A stretch of 46,645 nt of DNA, taken from the IMG/VR virus record IMGVR_UViG_3300043567_000778, positions 1 through 46,645 of that record, one strand, 5' to 3'. This DNA comes from a virus. The notes beneath the pieces are model-generated. The model was not told the origin of the DNA. It saw nothing but the letters and a program-made list of their open reading frames with translations, and searched no databases. This document shows positions 35,932-44,122 of this stretch, one piece after another. The stretch's first letter is position 1. Each line of letters starts with the position of its first letter. The translations under genes and the position numbers were made by a program.

Positions 35932-37536
35932 TCACATCACCACATTATAATTTAATTGAGAATACAAGACATAAAAATTATCAGGGTTTGCCGAATTGAT
36001 TAATGGAACGTCAGTCAAAGGTTCATTTGTTAGTGGGGGAATTACCTGTTGAGATTGATTATTTGACGTTTTGATCATTGTCAGTGATGGTTTTGGTTCT
36101 GGCAATTGACCAACTTGTTGTGGTTCTCTAAGTGGCATTGATACTTGTGCCGGACTTATCTCTGCAGTTTCAGTTTTAGATGGTTGCTGTTTCAAATCAC
36201 TCATGTCAACAGCATCCTTTAATTTCATTTCATTCCAATCATAACCCTTTGTTTGTGCCCAAGTTTTGGCCTGCTGTTGTTGATCTGGAGTCATTTTACT
36301 CCAAGCATCCTCAATTCTACCTCTTGCCATAGGATTATTACGATACTGCCATGCCTGCTCAAATTTCTTTTCCATATCAGGAGATGGAGCAGGAGTTGAT
36401 GGTGTTTGCTCACCCATCATTGGAGTTTGTGGTTGTGCTGCAGAAGGTGTTGCAGTAGAAGGAACTGGTTTAGGTGAAGAAGTTGTATCTGTCTTTGCTA
36501 GTTTATTATTTTTTTGTTTTAAAGCTTCTTCTACAACAGATGCTGCTTGCTTTTCATAATTTGGATCTTTACCAAATATATTCATTCCAAATATTTCTGC
36601 AATTTGATCTGCAGCAAATCCTATTCCCATCAAACCTTTAACAAATTTTCCAGGACCAAATAAACTCAATGCAATCATTGCAGTATCTACATATTCACCA
36701 TTTTTAGCATTCATAAATGCATTAATACCTGCAAAAAGACTTCCAAAAATTCCCGGACCTCTACCACCAGAAGGTTTTGGTCCTCCACCGGGAGTAGGAA
36801 CATTTCTAAGTCCAGGTATTAAACCAGCAGCAAGTGCAAGAGGTTTTGCAATCAAAAGTTTAGTTAGTCCTGAAGCAATTGCTCCTATTGTTCTTTTAAT
36901 TAATGAAAATCCTGCTCTGATTGCAAACAATCCACCAACTGCTATTCCAACATTTTTAAGAATATTAAATCGGATCTCATTGAATAATTTTGTATTTCCT
37001 TCTTCAGATGCCTTTATTGCTTGAACAGTTTGGTTCGTTAACCACCCACCAAATAAAATACCAAGAGCAGCACCTATTTTACCAAAAACATCATTTACTT
37101 GTGGAACTAACCTCTGGACAGGTTCGGAAATTGCATTTTGAATTTTTTGTTCTATTTCACTTTCTTTTCCGACTCTAACTTGGCGTTCTGTTAATAATCT
37201 TTGCTTTTCTTGGTCTGCTCTAATTTTATTTTGATCTTCCGCCGCATCTTGCTGAAGAAGAAGAGCAATACCAGAAAGACCTGTTCCCAGTTTTACAATA
37301 TCAGTTCTTATAGATTGAAGAGTCGAATTAAATCCTAAAAGAGCTTGTTCCTGCCCTTTAGACAATTCTGCGTTTTGTGCATCGGTTTGTGTTCTTCTAC
37401 TTTCAATATTTTGAAAAACAGATGCATCAATAGTAGATTTTTTTAAAAGAGCATTACGAACTTCTTGAGACAAAGGAGACCCTGTGCCCGGATCAACACC
37501 TAATCTGCCAACTTTTTCAGGATCTAACTCAGCCAT
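35932..37536 (-). CDS. Hub/tail-length-type structural protein
   Basis: The protein has 534 residues. Residues 1-130 form charged coiled-coil segments (QDQ/ERQ-rich). Hydrophobic segments are at about 148-165 (GKIGAALGILFGGWLTNQ) and 190-240. A long Pro/Ser/Gln-rich C-terminal tail follows. Position between gp51 and the dual-enzyme hub protein, and the membrane-like segments, suggest a tape-measure/hub role such as that of gp29, but homology is not shown. Confidence 0.65.
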   Translation of the reverse strand: MAELDPEKVGRLGVDPGTGSPLSQEVRNALLKKSTIDASVFQNIESRRTQTDAQNAELSKGQEQALLGFNSTLQSIRTDIVKLGTGLSGIALLLQQDAAEDQNKIRADQEKQRLLTERQVRVGKESEIEQKIQNAISEPVQRLVPQVNDVFGKIGAALGILFGGWLTNQTVQAIKASEEGNTKLFNEIRFNILKNVGIAVGGLFAIRAGFSLIKRTIGAIASGLTKLLIAKPLALAAGLIPGLRNVPTPGGGPKPSGGRGPGIFGSLFAGINAFMNAKNGEYVDTAMIALSLFGPGKFVKGLMGIGFAADQIAEIFGMNIFGKDPNYEKQAASVVEEALKQKNNKLAKTDTTSSPKPVPSTATPSAAQPQTPMMGEQTPSTPAPSPDMEKKFEQAWQYRNNPMARGRIEDAWSKMTPDQQQQAKTWAQTKGYDWNEMKLKDAVDMSDLKQQPSKTETAEISPAQVSMPLREPQQVGQLPEPKPSLTMIKTSNNQSQQVIPPLTNEPLTDVPLINSANPDNFYVLYSQLNYNVVM

Positions 37537-37702
37537 TTGATTGGTTCTTTAAGTTTTCTTCTTCAATATATTGTTTAAGAAGAGCAATATAAATTTCACG
37601 CTCCCAAGGTATCATATTTTCTATTTCTGTCAATGAATATTTATGATGCTGAACTAAAGAAAAGTTTGTCTTATAATATGACTCAAGACTTTCATGAGCC
37701 AT
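37529..37702 (-). CDS. gp51-like baseplate hub assembly protein
   Basis: The protein has 57 residues. It begins MAHESLESYYKTNFSLVQHH and contains ENMIPWEREIYIALLKQYI. The IPWER(E/D)IY signature and place directly after gp26 fit the small hub-assembly protein annotated gp51 in cyanomyoviruses. The stop overlaps the start of the downstream gene by 8 bp. Confidence 0.7.
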   Translation of the reverse strand: MAHESLESYYKTNFSLVQHHKYSLTEIENMIPWEREIYIALLKQYIEEENLKNQSNG

Positions 37703-37704
37703 CC

Positions 37705-38424
37705 CTAAGCGAAAAAACTTGATAATCCCTCCAGCAATACTTCGCTTTCAACTTCAGTATTTGGATTCTTAATCTTAAGAGTATGAGAAAGTTTAGGCAT
37801 TGTAGAAAAGAAATTTTCAACCTCTTTAAATTGCTTTGAACTTAACTGCTCAATAAATTCTGACAATTCTTTTTGAGTGCAATCAGATGCAGACCAAGAT
37901 TCTTCCTCATTATACACTTGTTCCATACAAGAAACAATCAAATTGAATGTGTCGTCCACACTCATATTAAAATCATTTCCAAAATTGGATTTAATAAATT
38001 CATTCATTGATGGATATTTCATTCTCAAAGTCAAATTATCATCAAGTTTAATATCTCTTGAATGTTTTTTATCAACACTAATTTGAATATCGTCAAGATT
38101 AATACTTACAGGAACTTGAGTTTTTCCATCATCCGGACAAGTAATTAAAACATCAACTGTTTCCCCTACAGATTTTCCACGAATATTTAAAAATAAGTAT
38201 TCAATATCAAAAGTTGCAAGTTGTTCAACTTTAATTCCTCTAGTTAGAATACAATTATTAATTACAGTTTTAACGGCTTCTGCGATTTGCTTTGGGTCTT
38301 CACTTTCCATTGCAATAATAAGAATTTTTTCTTCTTTTACAAGAAATGGTCGATATTTAATTTCTTTTTTAAGAGATGGAATTTCTAAAGAATAAGAAGG
38401 AGTTGCAATCTTAGGTAATGACAT
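37705..38424 (-). CDS. Baseplate hub subunit gp26-like
   Basis: The protein has 239 residues from MSLPKIATPSYSLEIPSLKK. The segment EIKYRPFLVKEEKILIIAME is characteristic of the T4 gp26 family (PF12322). NNCI, a beta region with LITCPDDGKTQ and a helical C-terminus follow. A possible TTG start six bases upstream is less likely. It acts in hub assembly with gp51. Confidence 0.85.
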   Translation of the reverse strand: MSLPKIATPSYSLEIPSLKKEIKYRPFLVKEEKILIIAMESEDPKQIAEAVKTVINNCILTRGIKVEQLATFDIEYLFLNIRGKSVGETVDVLITCPDDGKTQVPVSINLDDIQISVDKKHSRDIKLDDNLTLRMKYPSMNEFIKSNFGNDFNMSVDDTFNLIVSCMEQVYNEEESWSASDCTQKELSEFIEQLSSKQFKEVENFFSTMPKLSHTLKIKNPNTEVESEVLLEGLSSFFA

Positions 38425-38451
38425 TTTCAATCACAAATATGATGAAATTAT

Positions 38452-39261
38452 TTATCTGTTATTTTGAGATCCGTAAAGTGACTCTGCTAAGGTTTGATTT
38501 GCTGGAAATAATTCAACACCATTTGATGGTATAGATCCAGGAGACCTTGGAACTAATCTAGGTTTTGGTTGAGATACTGGTTGTAATTGAGGTTGAGAAG
38601 GAAGTTTATTATTATCATCATTTCTATTATAATCAACACTATAAGATCTTCCAATAACGTAACGATCAATTTTAAATGTCACTTGCATTTTCAATACATC
38701 AGATTGACCATAAGAAACTGGTATAGATGAAATATTATATGGATATAATCCAACAAAAGTATATTCTATTTCTCTTCGATAATCACGATCAAATTTAATG
38801 ATTCTTGTTCGGTTTGATTTATAATATTCTGGATATTGCATTCTTATGAAATAACCTTCATCAACGTTCATGTTGATTGGAAGGTTATTGCCGTTAATTG
38901 GATTTGATGATCCACTTGCAATAAATTCCATCCAATGCTCTAAAAATTTCAATGTGTTGTAATTATTATCGACATAAAACTCAAGACTTATATCCTGATA
39001 AATTCTTCTATGAGCAAACGTTTGTGTGATTCCAGTATAATTTCCAGGAACATCTACAGTTGCGAATTGTGATGTTGGTAAAACTGCATTATGGCACAGA
39101 AGACCAGCATCCTCAGCAACAAATCTTGATGATACTCCTCTGGTTCTTAAATAACTCATCAGTTGTCCAGAAAGTCCACCAAACTTAACTTCATAATGAG
39201 AAGTTTGTGCCAGATTTGTAAATAGTGGTTTGATGTCTGATATTCTGCGTGGTAACGCCAC
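38452..39261 (-). CDS. Tail-tube-like baseplate protein (gp54/gp19-like)
   Basis: The protein has 269 residues with a GTG start at 39261. HYEVKFGGLSGQLMSYL and VPGNYTGITQTFAHRRIYQD, LEFYVDNNYNTLKFLEHWME and VLKMQVTFKIDRYVIG are the strand-and-helix order of T4 tail-tube-fold proteins. The extra C-terminal Pro/Gln-rich tail and its position by gp26 favour the tube initiator gp54 over the tube protein gp19. This choice is inference. Confidence 0.7.
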   Translation of the reverse strand: MALPRRISDIKPLFTNLAQTSHYEVKFGGLSGQLMSYLRTRGVSSRFVAEDAGLLCHNAVLPTSQFATVDVPGNYTGITQTFAHRRIYQDISLEFYVDNNYNTLKFLEHWMEFIASGSSNPINGNNLPINMNVDEGYFIRMQYPEYYKSNRTRIIKFDRDYRREIEYTFVGLYPYNISSIPVSYGQSDVLKMQVTFKIDRYVIGRSYSVDYNRNDDNNKLPSQPQLQPVSQPKPRLVPRSPGSIPSNGVELFPANQTLAESLYGSQNNR

Positions 39262-39262
39262 T

Positions 39263-39301
39263 CTAAATACCTATTATGAGTTTCTTGTTACAAGTATTTA
39301 G
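39263..39301. promoter_or_regulatory. Divergent, overlapping late promoters
   Basis: CTAAATA at 39263-39269 reads right into gp4. The reverse complement TATTTAG at 39295-39301 gives CTAAATA reading left into the gp54-like gene. Predicted starts are near 39276 and 39288, so each -10 lies in the other transcript's leader. Both virion operons would be fired from one 40-bp region. Confidence 0.7.
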
Positions 39302-39739
39302 ATGTCATACAAAGGAAAATATAAACCGTCATATCCAGAAAAATACTCTGGTGACCCAACAAATATTATATACAGATCTTTATGGGAACGTAAATTTTGC
39401 GTCTATTGTGATACAAATGAAAAAATAATTGAATGGTCATCAGAAGAAAAATGTATTCCTTATAGATCTCCATTGGATGGAAAGGTTCATAGATATTTTC
39501 CCGATTTCCTTATCAAAGTCAAAGAATCTGATGGGAGCATTAAAAAATATATGATTGAAATTAAACCATCAAAACAAACAGTTCCCCCCACTAAACCACA
39601 AAGACAAACAAAGAAATACATTGCTGAGGTTTATGAGTATGCAAAGAATCAATCAAAGTGGGAAGCAGCACGAGAATGGTGTGCTGATCGTGGATATGAA
39701 TTCAAGGTGATTACCGAACATGAATTAGGTATCAAGTAA
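39302..39739 (+). CDS. 4: Head completion protein gp4
   Basis: The protein has 145 residues. YRSLWERKFCVYCD, then YFPDFLIKV and YMIEIKPSKQ give the E...PD...(E/D)xK pattern of the TnsA-like nuclease fold recognised in T4 gp4. It joins the filled head to the tail connector. Full length for the family. It overlaps the next gene by one base. Confidence 0.85.
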   Translation: MSYKGKYKPSYPEKYSGDPTNIIYRSLWERKFCVYCDTNEKIIEWSSEEKCIPYRSPLDGKVHRYFPDFLIKVKESDGSIKKYMIEIKPSKQTVPPTKPQRQTKKYIAEVYEYAKNQSKWEAAREWCADRGYEFKVITEHELGIK

Positions 39740-40320
39740 TGGCACTCACAGGATACGAAAAAAGATTAGAAGATTACACTAAAGGTGAATTAATTGAAAT
39801 CGCTGAAGAATACAAAATATACTATACTACTGCATCTGGACAAGGTAGAATTAGTGGATATCAAAGATTAACCAAAACTCAACTGATTAGTTTAATCAAA
39901 AATGATCATGACTATAAAAGTGCTAATCCAAAATCCCCCAAATTGTCAGGAACAAGTCGTTCAGCAAATAGATTCTCAAAGTTTAAAGATTCTTTATTTG
40001 GAAATGAAACACCTGAACAATTAATGGATGAAATTTTGACAATTGCAAGTGATACAAAAAGAAATTTTCCAGTTCCTGGTAAATATTATACTTACATTTA
40101 TTATGCTGCTACCCCTAAAATACTTTATGATCGCCACCCTTTAATTATTGCGGGAGATATGTTACCCAAAGGATTCCGTGCTTTTAATTATCATTGGGGT
40201 AAAATAAGACAATATAATACTGAAGATGGTGATAGATTAGTAAGTGGTTTATATGAATTAACACCTCAAGAATATAATACTTTAAAATCAATTCCTTATA
40301 AAAGAATAATAAGAAATTAG
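39739..40320 (+). CDS. Conserved cyanophage structural-module protein
   Basis: The protein has 193 residues. A basic helical N-terminal half (YEKRLEDYTKGELIEIAEEY, SAP/LEM-like TKTQLISLIKND) is followed by a C-terminal beta region with YIYYAATPKILYDRHPLI, GFRAFNYHWGKIRQY and LKSIPYKR. I recall this C-terminal module (YDRHPL, FNFHWG, SIPYA) from many T4-like cyanophages without known function. Linked to gp4 by a TAATG overlap. Confidence 0.75.
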   Translation: MALTGYEKRLEDYTKGELIEIAEEYKIYYTTASGQGRISGYQRLTKTQLISLIKNDHDYKSANPKSPKLSGTSRSANRFSKFKDSLFGNETPEQLMDEILTIASDTKRNFPVPGKYYTYIYYAATPKILYDRHPLIIAGDMLPKGFRAFNYHWGKIRQYNTEDGDRLVSGLYELTPQEYNTLKSIPYKRIIRN

Positions 40321-40322
40321 CA

Positions 40323-40329
40323 ATAAATA
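40323..40329 (+). promoter_or_regulatory. Late promoter motif (ATAAATA)
   Basis: ATAAATAG lies 14 bp before the ATG of the gp48-like gene, in the only gap of the plus-strand module. Confidence 0.55.
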
Positions 40330-40342
40330 GTTAAAAAAATAA

Positions 40343-41236
40343 ATGGCAGAATTATTAAGATATCCTCGTAATAATATTGGGCCACAAGATGATTACTTTA
40401 AAATACAAGTTCTTGAATATAAACCACCAGGTTTAGGATTAAAAGGACAAAATAGTTTTGCTCTTGACACCAGTGAAGATGCATTGAGAGAAAGTATCAA
40501 AACTTCTCAAACAACCATTATTTTACCAATGCCTGCAAATATTCAAGATAATAACGGTGCAGATTGGCAATCTGGAACAATGAATCCTATTGCAGCAAAT
40601 TTAGCTTCAGCTGGTGCCGAAGCAGTTCTAAGTTCAAATCTTGTAGGATCATTATTTAAATCCGGATCAAAGTTTTTTGAAAAAATTGGTGGTGCATTAT
40701 CTACTGGAGAAGGACAATCTGCAGCGGCCGCTGGAGCAGCTGCTGCAGGTTTACAAGCGGCATTAGGTCAGGGAAATATTAACCAAATTATTTCAAGAGC
40801 AACTGGACAAGTATTCAATGAAAATGTAGAACTTCTTTTTAATGGAGTTACAATACGTCCTGCGTTTAATTTTACATTTGATATGGTTCCTAGATCTGTA
40901 GATGAATCTCAAATGATTAAAAAGATCATTAGAAGATTTAAAATAAACATGACTCCTAGAAAAGGAACACCAGATGTAAATGGAAATGGTCTTTTTGTTA
41001 AAGCACCAAATGTTTTTAAATTGCAATACATGAGTGGGGGAAAACAACACCCATTTTTACATACTTTCAAACCTTGTGCCCTTACACAAATGAGTGTAAA
41101 TTATAATGGTTCTGCACAATATGCAACATATCCTGACGCAACTCCAGTGCATATGCAATTAACTCTACAGTTTCAAGAACTATCACCAATTTATGCAGAA
41201 GATTATAAAAATTCAGACATAGGAGTTGGATACTGA
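40343..41236 (+). CDS. 48: Baseplate tail-tube cap gp48-like
   Basis: The protein has 297 residues. An N-terminal strand region is followed by an Ala/Gly-rich linker (AAAAGAAAAGLQAALGQG, about 132-149). The C-terminal part, NFTFDMVPRSVDESQMIKKI, FKLQYMSGGKQHPF and YPDATPVHMQLTLQFQEL, matches the gp48/gp54 tube-fold core (T4 gp48 has TWDLTPRSTEDL). It caps the baseplate hub under the tail tube. It overlaps gp53 by one base. Confidence 0.8.
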   Translation: MAELLRYPRNNIGPQDDYFKIQVLEYKPPGLGLKGQNSFALDTSEDALRESIKTSQTTIILPMPANIQDNNGADWQSGTMNPIAANLASAGAEAVLSSNLVGSLFKSGSKFFEKIGGALSTGEGQSAAAAGAAAAGLQAALGQGNINQIISRATGQVFNENVELLFNGVTIRPAFNFTFDMVPRSVDESQMIKKIIRRFKINMTPRKGTPDVNGNGLFVKAPNVFKLQYMSGGKQHPFLHTFKPCALTQMSVNYNGSAQYATYPDATPVHMQLTLQFQELSPIYAEDYKNSDIGVGY

Positions 41237-41928
41237 TGACTTACTTCAGAGAACTTCCAAATCTAGAATATCAATCATTTTTACCGGATTCAAAATCTTC
41301 TCAACAATATGTGACTGTAAAGAATCTATTTCGTAGAGTCAAACTTCGTGATGATTTACAAAACGTCTTCACTGTCTTTGATAAGTATCAGATTCCAGAT
41401 GGATCAAGACCAGAGTTAGTTGCACAAGAACTTTATGGTAGTGTTCAATATGATTGGGTTGTAATTGTATCCGCAGGAATCACAAGAGTCAGAGACGAAT
41501 GGCCACTCTCTGACAAACAAGTTTATGATTATGCAGAATCAATTTATGGAAATGATTTGAATGCAGTCCATCATTATGAGACCACAGAAGTCAAAGACCC
41601 AGAAGACCGTTTAATTCTTCCTTCTGGTCAAGTTGTTGATGAAGACTTTAAAATTTATTATACTTACGATGGAAATCTTTATACGAATGATGCAACTCAA
41701 CTTGGAGCAAATGTTATTCGTATTTCAGATCCAATTGTGGGTGTGAGTAATTATGAGTATGAAGTGCTAAAAAATAATGATAAAAGAGGCATTTATGTCC
41801 TCAAACCAAGATACCTGCAACAAGTTATCAACGATACAAGAAAAGCGATGATTTATGATAGATCATCGCAGTATGTAAGTGATAAATTGATTAAAACAGA
41901 AAATACGAAAGTTACAATTCCATTTTAA
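41236..41928 (+). CDS. 53: Baseplate wedge subunit gp53
   Basis: The protein has 230 residues. The N-terminal core FDKYQIPDGSRPELVAQELY, YGSVQYDWVVIVSAGI and SDKQVYDYAESIYG matches T4 gp53 (PEELANAIYG, LYWVLL). This links the wedge to the hub. A C-terminal extension carries a YYTYDGNLYTN strand region. It ends in front of a convergent hairpin. Confidence 0.85.
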   Translation: MTYFRELPNLEYQSFLPDSKSSQQYVTVKNLFRRVKLRDDLQNVFTVFDKYQIPDGSRPELVAQELYGSVQYDWVVIVSAGITRVRDEWPLSDKQVYDYAESIYGNDLNAVHHYETTEVKDPEDRLILPSGQVVDEDFKIYYTYDGNLYTNDATQLGANVIRISDPIVGVSNYEYEVLKNNDKRGIYVLKPRYLQQVINDTRKAMIYDRSSQYVSDKLIKTENTKVTIPF

Positions 41929-41929
41929 G

Positions 41930-41949
41930 GGAGGAGAATTCTCTCCTCC
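41930..41949. terminator. Convergent hairpin between gp53 and gp32
   Basis: GGAGGAGA-ATTC-TCTCCTCC is an 8-bp perfect stem in the 30-bp gap where the two operons meet. It lacks a U-run on either strand, so it may serve as a bidirectional terminator or RNA 3'-end stabiliser. Confidence 0.55.
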
Positions 41950-41958
41950 TCATACACA

Positions 41959-42882
41959 TCAGTCTTCTGCCAAGCGGGCAAAGTATGAAAGTGCGTCATC
42001 ATCCTCATCTTCTTCCACTGGAGCAGCAGCACGACGAGTGGGTTGAAGATTATTGAGTTCACTACGAAGACCATCATCAAGGTCACGAACTGAACCACGA
42101 GTATCGTCTTCATCCTCAACTTCTTCATCAAGACGAGTAGAAGTCTTAGCACCAAGCACAGAGTCAAGACGCTTCTTCAGTTCATCATAAGTCTTGAACT
42201 GGTCGGCAGCAACAAATTCAGTAAGCGAATACTGCTTCTTCCAGATTGCTTCCATTGCATCATCATCGTCCAGAAGAGCACCAGGAGTCGCAAACTCACT
42301 GGAATCATAGTTACGATAACCAGCAACACTCTTTGCCTTCAGTTTGAAGTTTGCACCTTGCCAGAAGTCAAATGCGTTAATCGGAGTTTCGTCCTCATAT
42401 TCAGGTTGCATTGCTTCCATAATCTTATCAAAGATTTTCTTACCATACTTAAAGAGGAAGACCTTACCTTCGTTTTCAGGATTCGCAGGGTCTTTGACAA
42501 CATAAACATTACTCACATAAGTCAGTTTACGCTTCTGCTTACGAGCAACTTCTTTACCAGCATCAGTGCCATTGTTCCAGAGTCCGGAGTTGTATTCGCA
42601 CACTGGACACTTTTGATTTACTGTAGTAAGGCACTGGTCAATCAACCAACCACCAGGTCCTTGAAATGCGTGACTATAAACCTTGACAAACGGCAGGTCT
42701 TCTCCATCAGGAGCAGGAAGAAAACGAATGACTGCATAACCATTATTGCCTTTATCAACACTCAACTTCCAAAAGCGATCGTCACTAGAACTTTCGGAGT
42801 TGTTCATTTTTTCAACTTGCTTCACCAGTTTTTCGGTGAGAGAACCAAGTTTGGATTGTTTTTTAAGATTTGCGAAACTCAT
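41959..42882 (-). CDS. 32: Single-stranded DNA-binding protein gp32
   Basis: The protein has 307 residues from MSFANLKKQSKLGSLTEKL, the basic cooperative-binding N-terminus. The core has DRFWKLSVDKGNNGYAVIRF, a zinc site made by His in YSHAFQGPGGW and three Cys (DQCLTTVNQKCPVC), and FDKIMEAMQPEY. The acidic C-terminus (EEDEDDDALSYFARLAED) recruits replication proteins. An upstream in-frame extension to 42954 runs through the promoter and is rejected. It coats ssDNA in replication and recombination. Confidence 0.95.
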   Translation of the reverse strand: MSFANLKKQSKLGSLTEKLVKQVEKMNNSESSSDDRFWKLSVDKGNNGYAVIRFLPAPDGEDLPFVKVYSHAFQGPGGWLIDQCLTTVNQKCPVCEYNSGLWNNGTDAGKEVARKQKRKLTYVSNVYVVKDPANPENEGKVFLFKYGKKIFDKIMEAMQPEYEDETPINAFDFWQGANFKLKAKSVAGYRNYDSSEFATPGALLDDDDAMEAIWKKQYSLTEFVAADQFKTYDELKKRLDSVLGAKTSTRLDEEVEDEDDTRGSVRDLDDGLRSELNNLQPTRRAAAPVEEDEDDDALSYFARLAED

Positions 42883-42925
42883 TTTAGATACGTTGGATAA
42901 ATGGGATGAATTGGATTCCTTGGAT

Positions 42926-42954
42926 ATTATAGCAAAAATGCTCTCAACCGTCAA
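42926..42954 (-). promoter_or_regulatory. Sigma70-like promoter of gp32
   Basis: TTGACG (42949-42954), 17 bp, TATAAT (42926-42931), reading leftward, about 44 bp before the gp32 ATG. The -35 lies in the last codons of the DUF1825 gene. A separate promoter explains how gp32 can be made in excess over the genes upstream. Confidence 0.85.
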
Positions 42955-43276
42955 TGTATTGCTTGAGAGATTCTATGGTTTTGGTCATACTACTAAACAG
43001 CACTCCCATATCAGTCTCTGGTGGGAATCCCATCAGAGCAACTGATTTACGAAGATTATCTTTCATTATAACCGCTTGTGGGTCATCAGAAAGAGATAGT
43101 CTTGTATACATTACTCGTTGTTTTTCAAGTAACATTTCAAGTTTTTCAATATGTTCCAGTTTCGTTTCACGATCCATCATACCAAAAGAAAGAATACTTC
43201 CGTAAATACTCTCTTGTAACTGATTGATTTCTTTCAGTTCTTCCTGAATAATATCAGAATCAAAAAATTTACTCAT
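42944..43276 (-). CDS. DUF1825-family protein
   Basis: The protein has 110 residues. FFDSDIIQEELKEINQLQE, FGMMDRETKLEHIEKLEMLL and EKQRVMYTRLSLSDDPQA follow the plan of DUF1825 (PF08855), a family of about 110-residue proteins otherwise found in cyanobacteria. Helical; function is unknown. Its place between gp32 and gp59 suggests a replication or transcription role and host origin. Confidence 0.75.
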   Translation of the reverse strand: MSKFFDSDIIQEELKEINQLQESIYGSILSFGMMDRETKLEHIEKLEMLLEKQRVMYTRLSLSDDPQAVIMKDNLRKSVALMGFPPETDMGVLFSSMTKTIESLKQYIDG

Positions 43277-43865
43277 CGATGATTTCCCGTAAAATTCTTT
43301 TATACTGGAATATGTCTGTATTTAGAAAGGGGGCATACTTTACAATCTTTAAACTGACGGTTTCCCACACTGGGTCTAATAATTTCTTATCAAACTTTTT
43401 ACTAAACCCAAATATTTTATCATAGATTACCAAAGTTTCCAAGCAAATTTTACCGCTTAAAAAACTTTTTAGAATTGGTGGATGTCCTTTGGAGCAATTC
43501 AAGGCATCCTCTAATTTTGTCTGCGAGAACAATTCGTTGCTTTGTTCCTTGAACAAGTAACTTAAACTCTGCTGTCGTCGCATCCATTCTGTATAAACTT
43601 GCTCTCCGCCATTTATTAAAGAACCAATCCATAAATTACTCGGGTTGTCTGATGCTACAAAGTTTGATACTAAAAAATCTACGACTTCTTTGTCAGATAG
43701 TTTGCGCGAAGTGCGTTCGAAGAAATACTTATCTTTGCGACGATTAAAGGAAGTTAGAGTTGCTCTAACTTTTTTATTGTATTTGAAGTAGTCGTATTTG
43801 GGATTTGTAAAGTGTGATTTGAGACTTAAATAATTTTGATAGACTTCAAAAGGCGTCACAATCAT
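43269..43865 (-). CDS. 59: Loader of DNA helicase, gp59
   Basis: The protein has 198 residues. It begins MIVTPFEVYQNYLSLKSHF and contains YDYFKYNKKVRATLTSFNRR and KDKYFFERTSRKLSDKEVVD, FLVSNFVA and NLWIGSL. T4 gp59 has the same KYD-KYN, RRDKYFF and LVA--DAWIG series. It loads gp41 helicase onto gp32-coated forks. Start and stop overlap gp33 and the DUF1825 gene. Confidence 0.9.
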   Translation of the reverse strand: MIVTPFEVYQNYLSLKSHFTNPKYDYFKYNKKVRATLTSFNRRKDKYFFERTSRKLSDKEVVDFLVSNFVASDNPSNLWIGSLINGGEQVYTEWMRRQQSLSYLFKEQSNELFSQTKLEDALNCSKGHPPILKSFLSGKICLETLVIYDKIFGFSKKFDKKLLDPVWETVSLKIVKYAPFLNTDIFQYKRILREIIDE

Positions 43866-44122
43866 AAAGGCAGTTTTGCTCTTGATGTACGTTTCATAAA
43901 GTTTAGACTAATCGCATCATATTTCAACTTCTCTTTTAGAGGTTTTGAAATAAGTTTTGTGACTGACTCAACCTCAAGATTGTTAATCTCACAAAAATGA
44001 CAAATTGCATCAATATAATTGAAATTTTCTTCAATTACAATTTTCTCTATTTCTAGAGCAAACTTTGAAGGAGTCAGAAACTTATTTTCTATGACCTGTT
44101 CTAGTTCTTTATTTGGTTCCAT
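43862..44122 (-). CDS. 33: Late-promoter transcription coactivator gp33
   Basis: The protein has 86 residues from MEPNKELEQVIENKFLTPSK. The segment FALEIEKIVIEENFNYIDAI, CHFCEINNLEVESV and KPLKEKLKYDA, ending RTSRAKLPL, fits the phage late-transcription coactivator family (PF16805). It would bridge the sliding clamp and RNA polymerase at TATAAATA/CTAAATA promoters such as those seen in this window. The start at 44122 overlaps the nuclease gene by 14 bp; longer frames are less likely. Confidence 0.8.
   Translation of the reverse strand: MEPNKELEQVIENKFLTPSKFALEIEKIVIEENFNYIDAICHFCEINNLEVESVTKLISKPLKEKLKYDAISLNFMKRTSRAKLPL

Noticed and set aside
42882-42954. N-terminal extension of gp32 by 24 codons
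   Set aside because: The extension reads through the -10 and -35 of a consensus promoter, and MSFANLKKQ matches the family's usual start.
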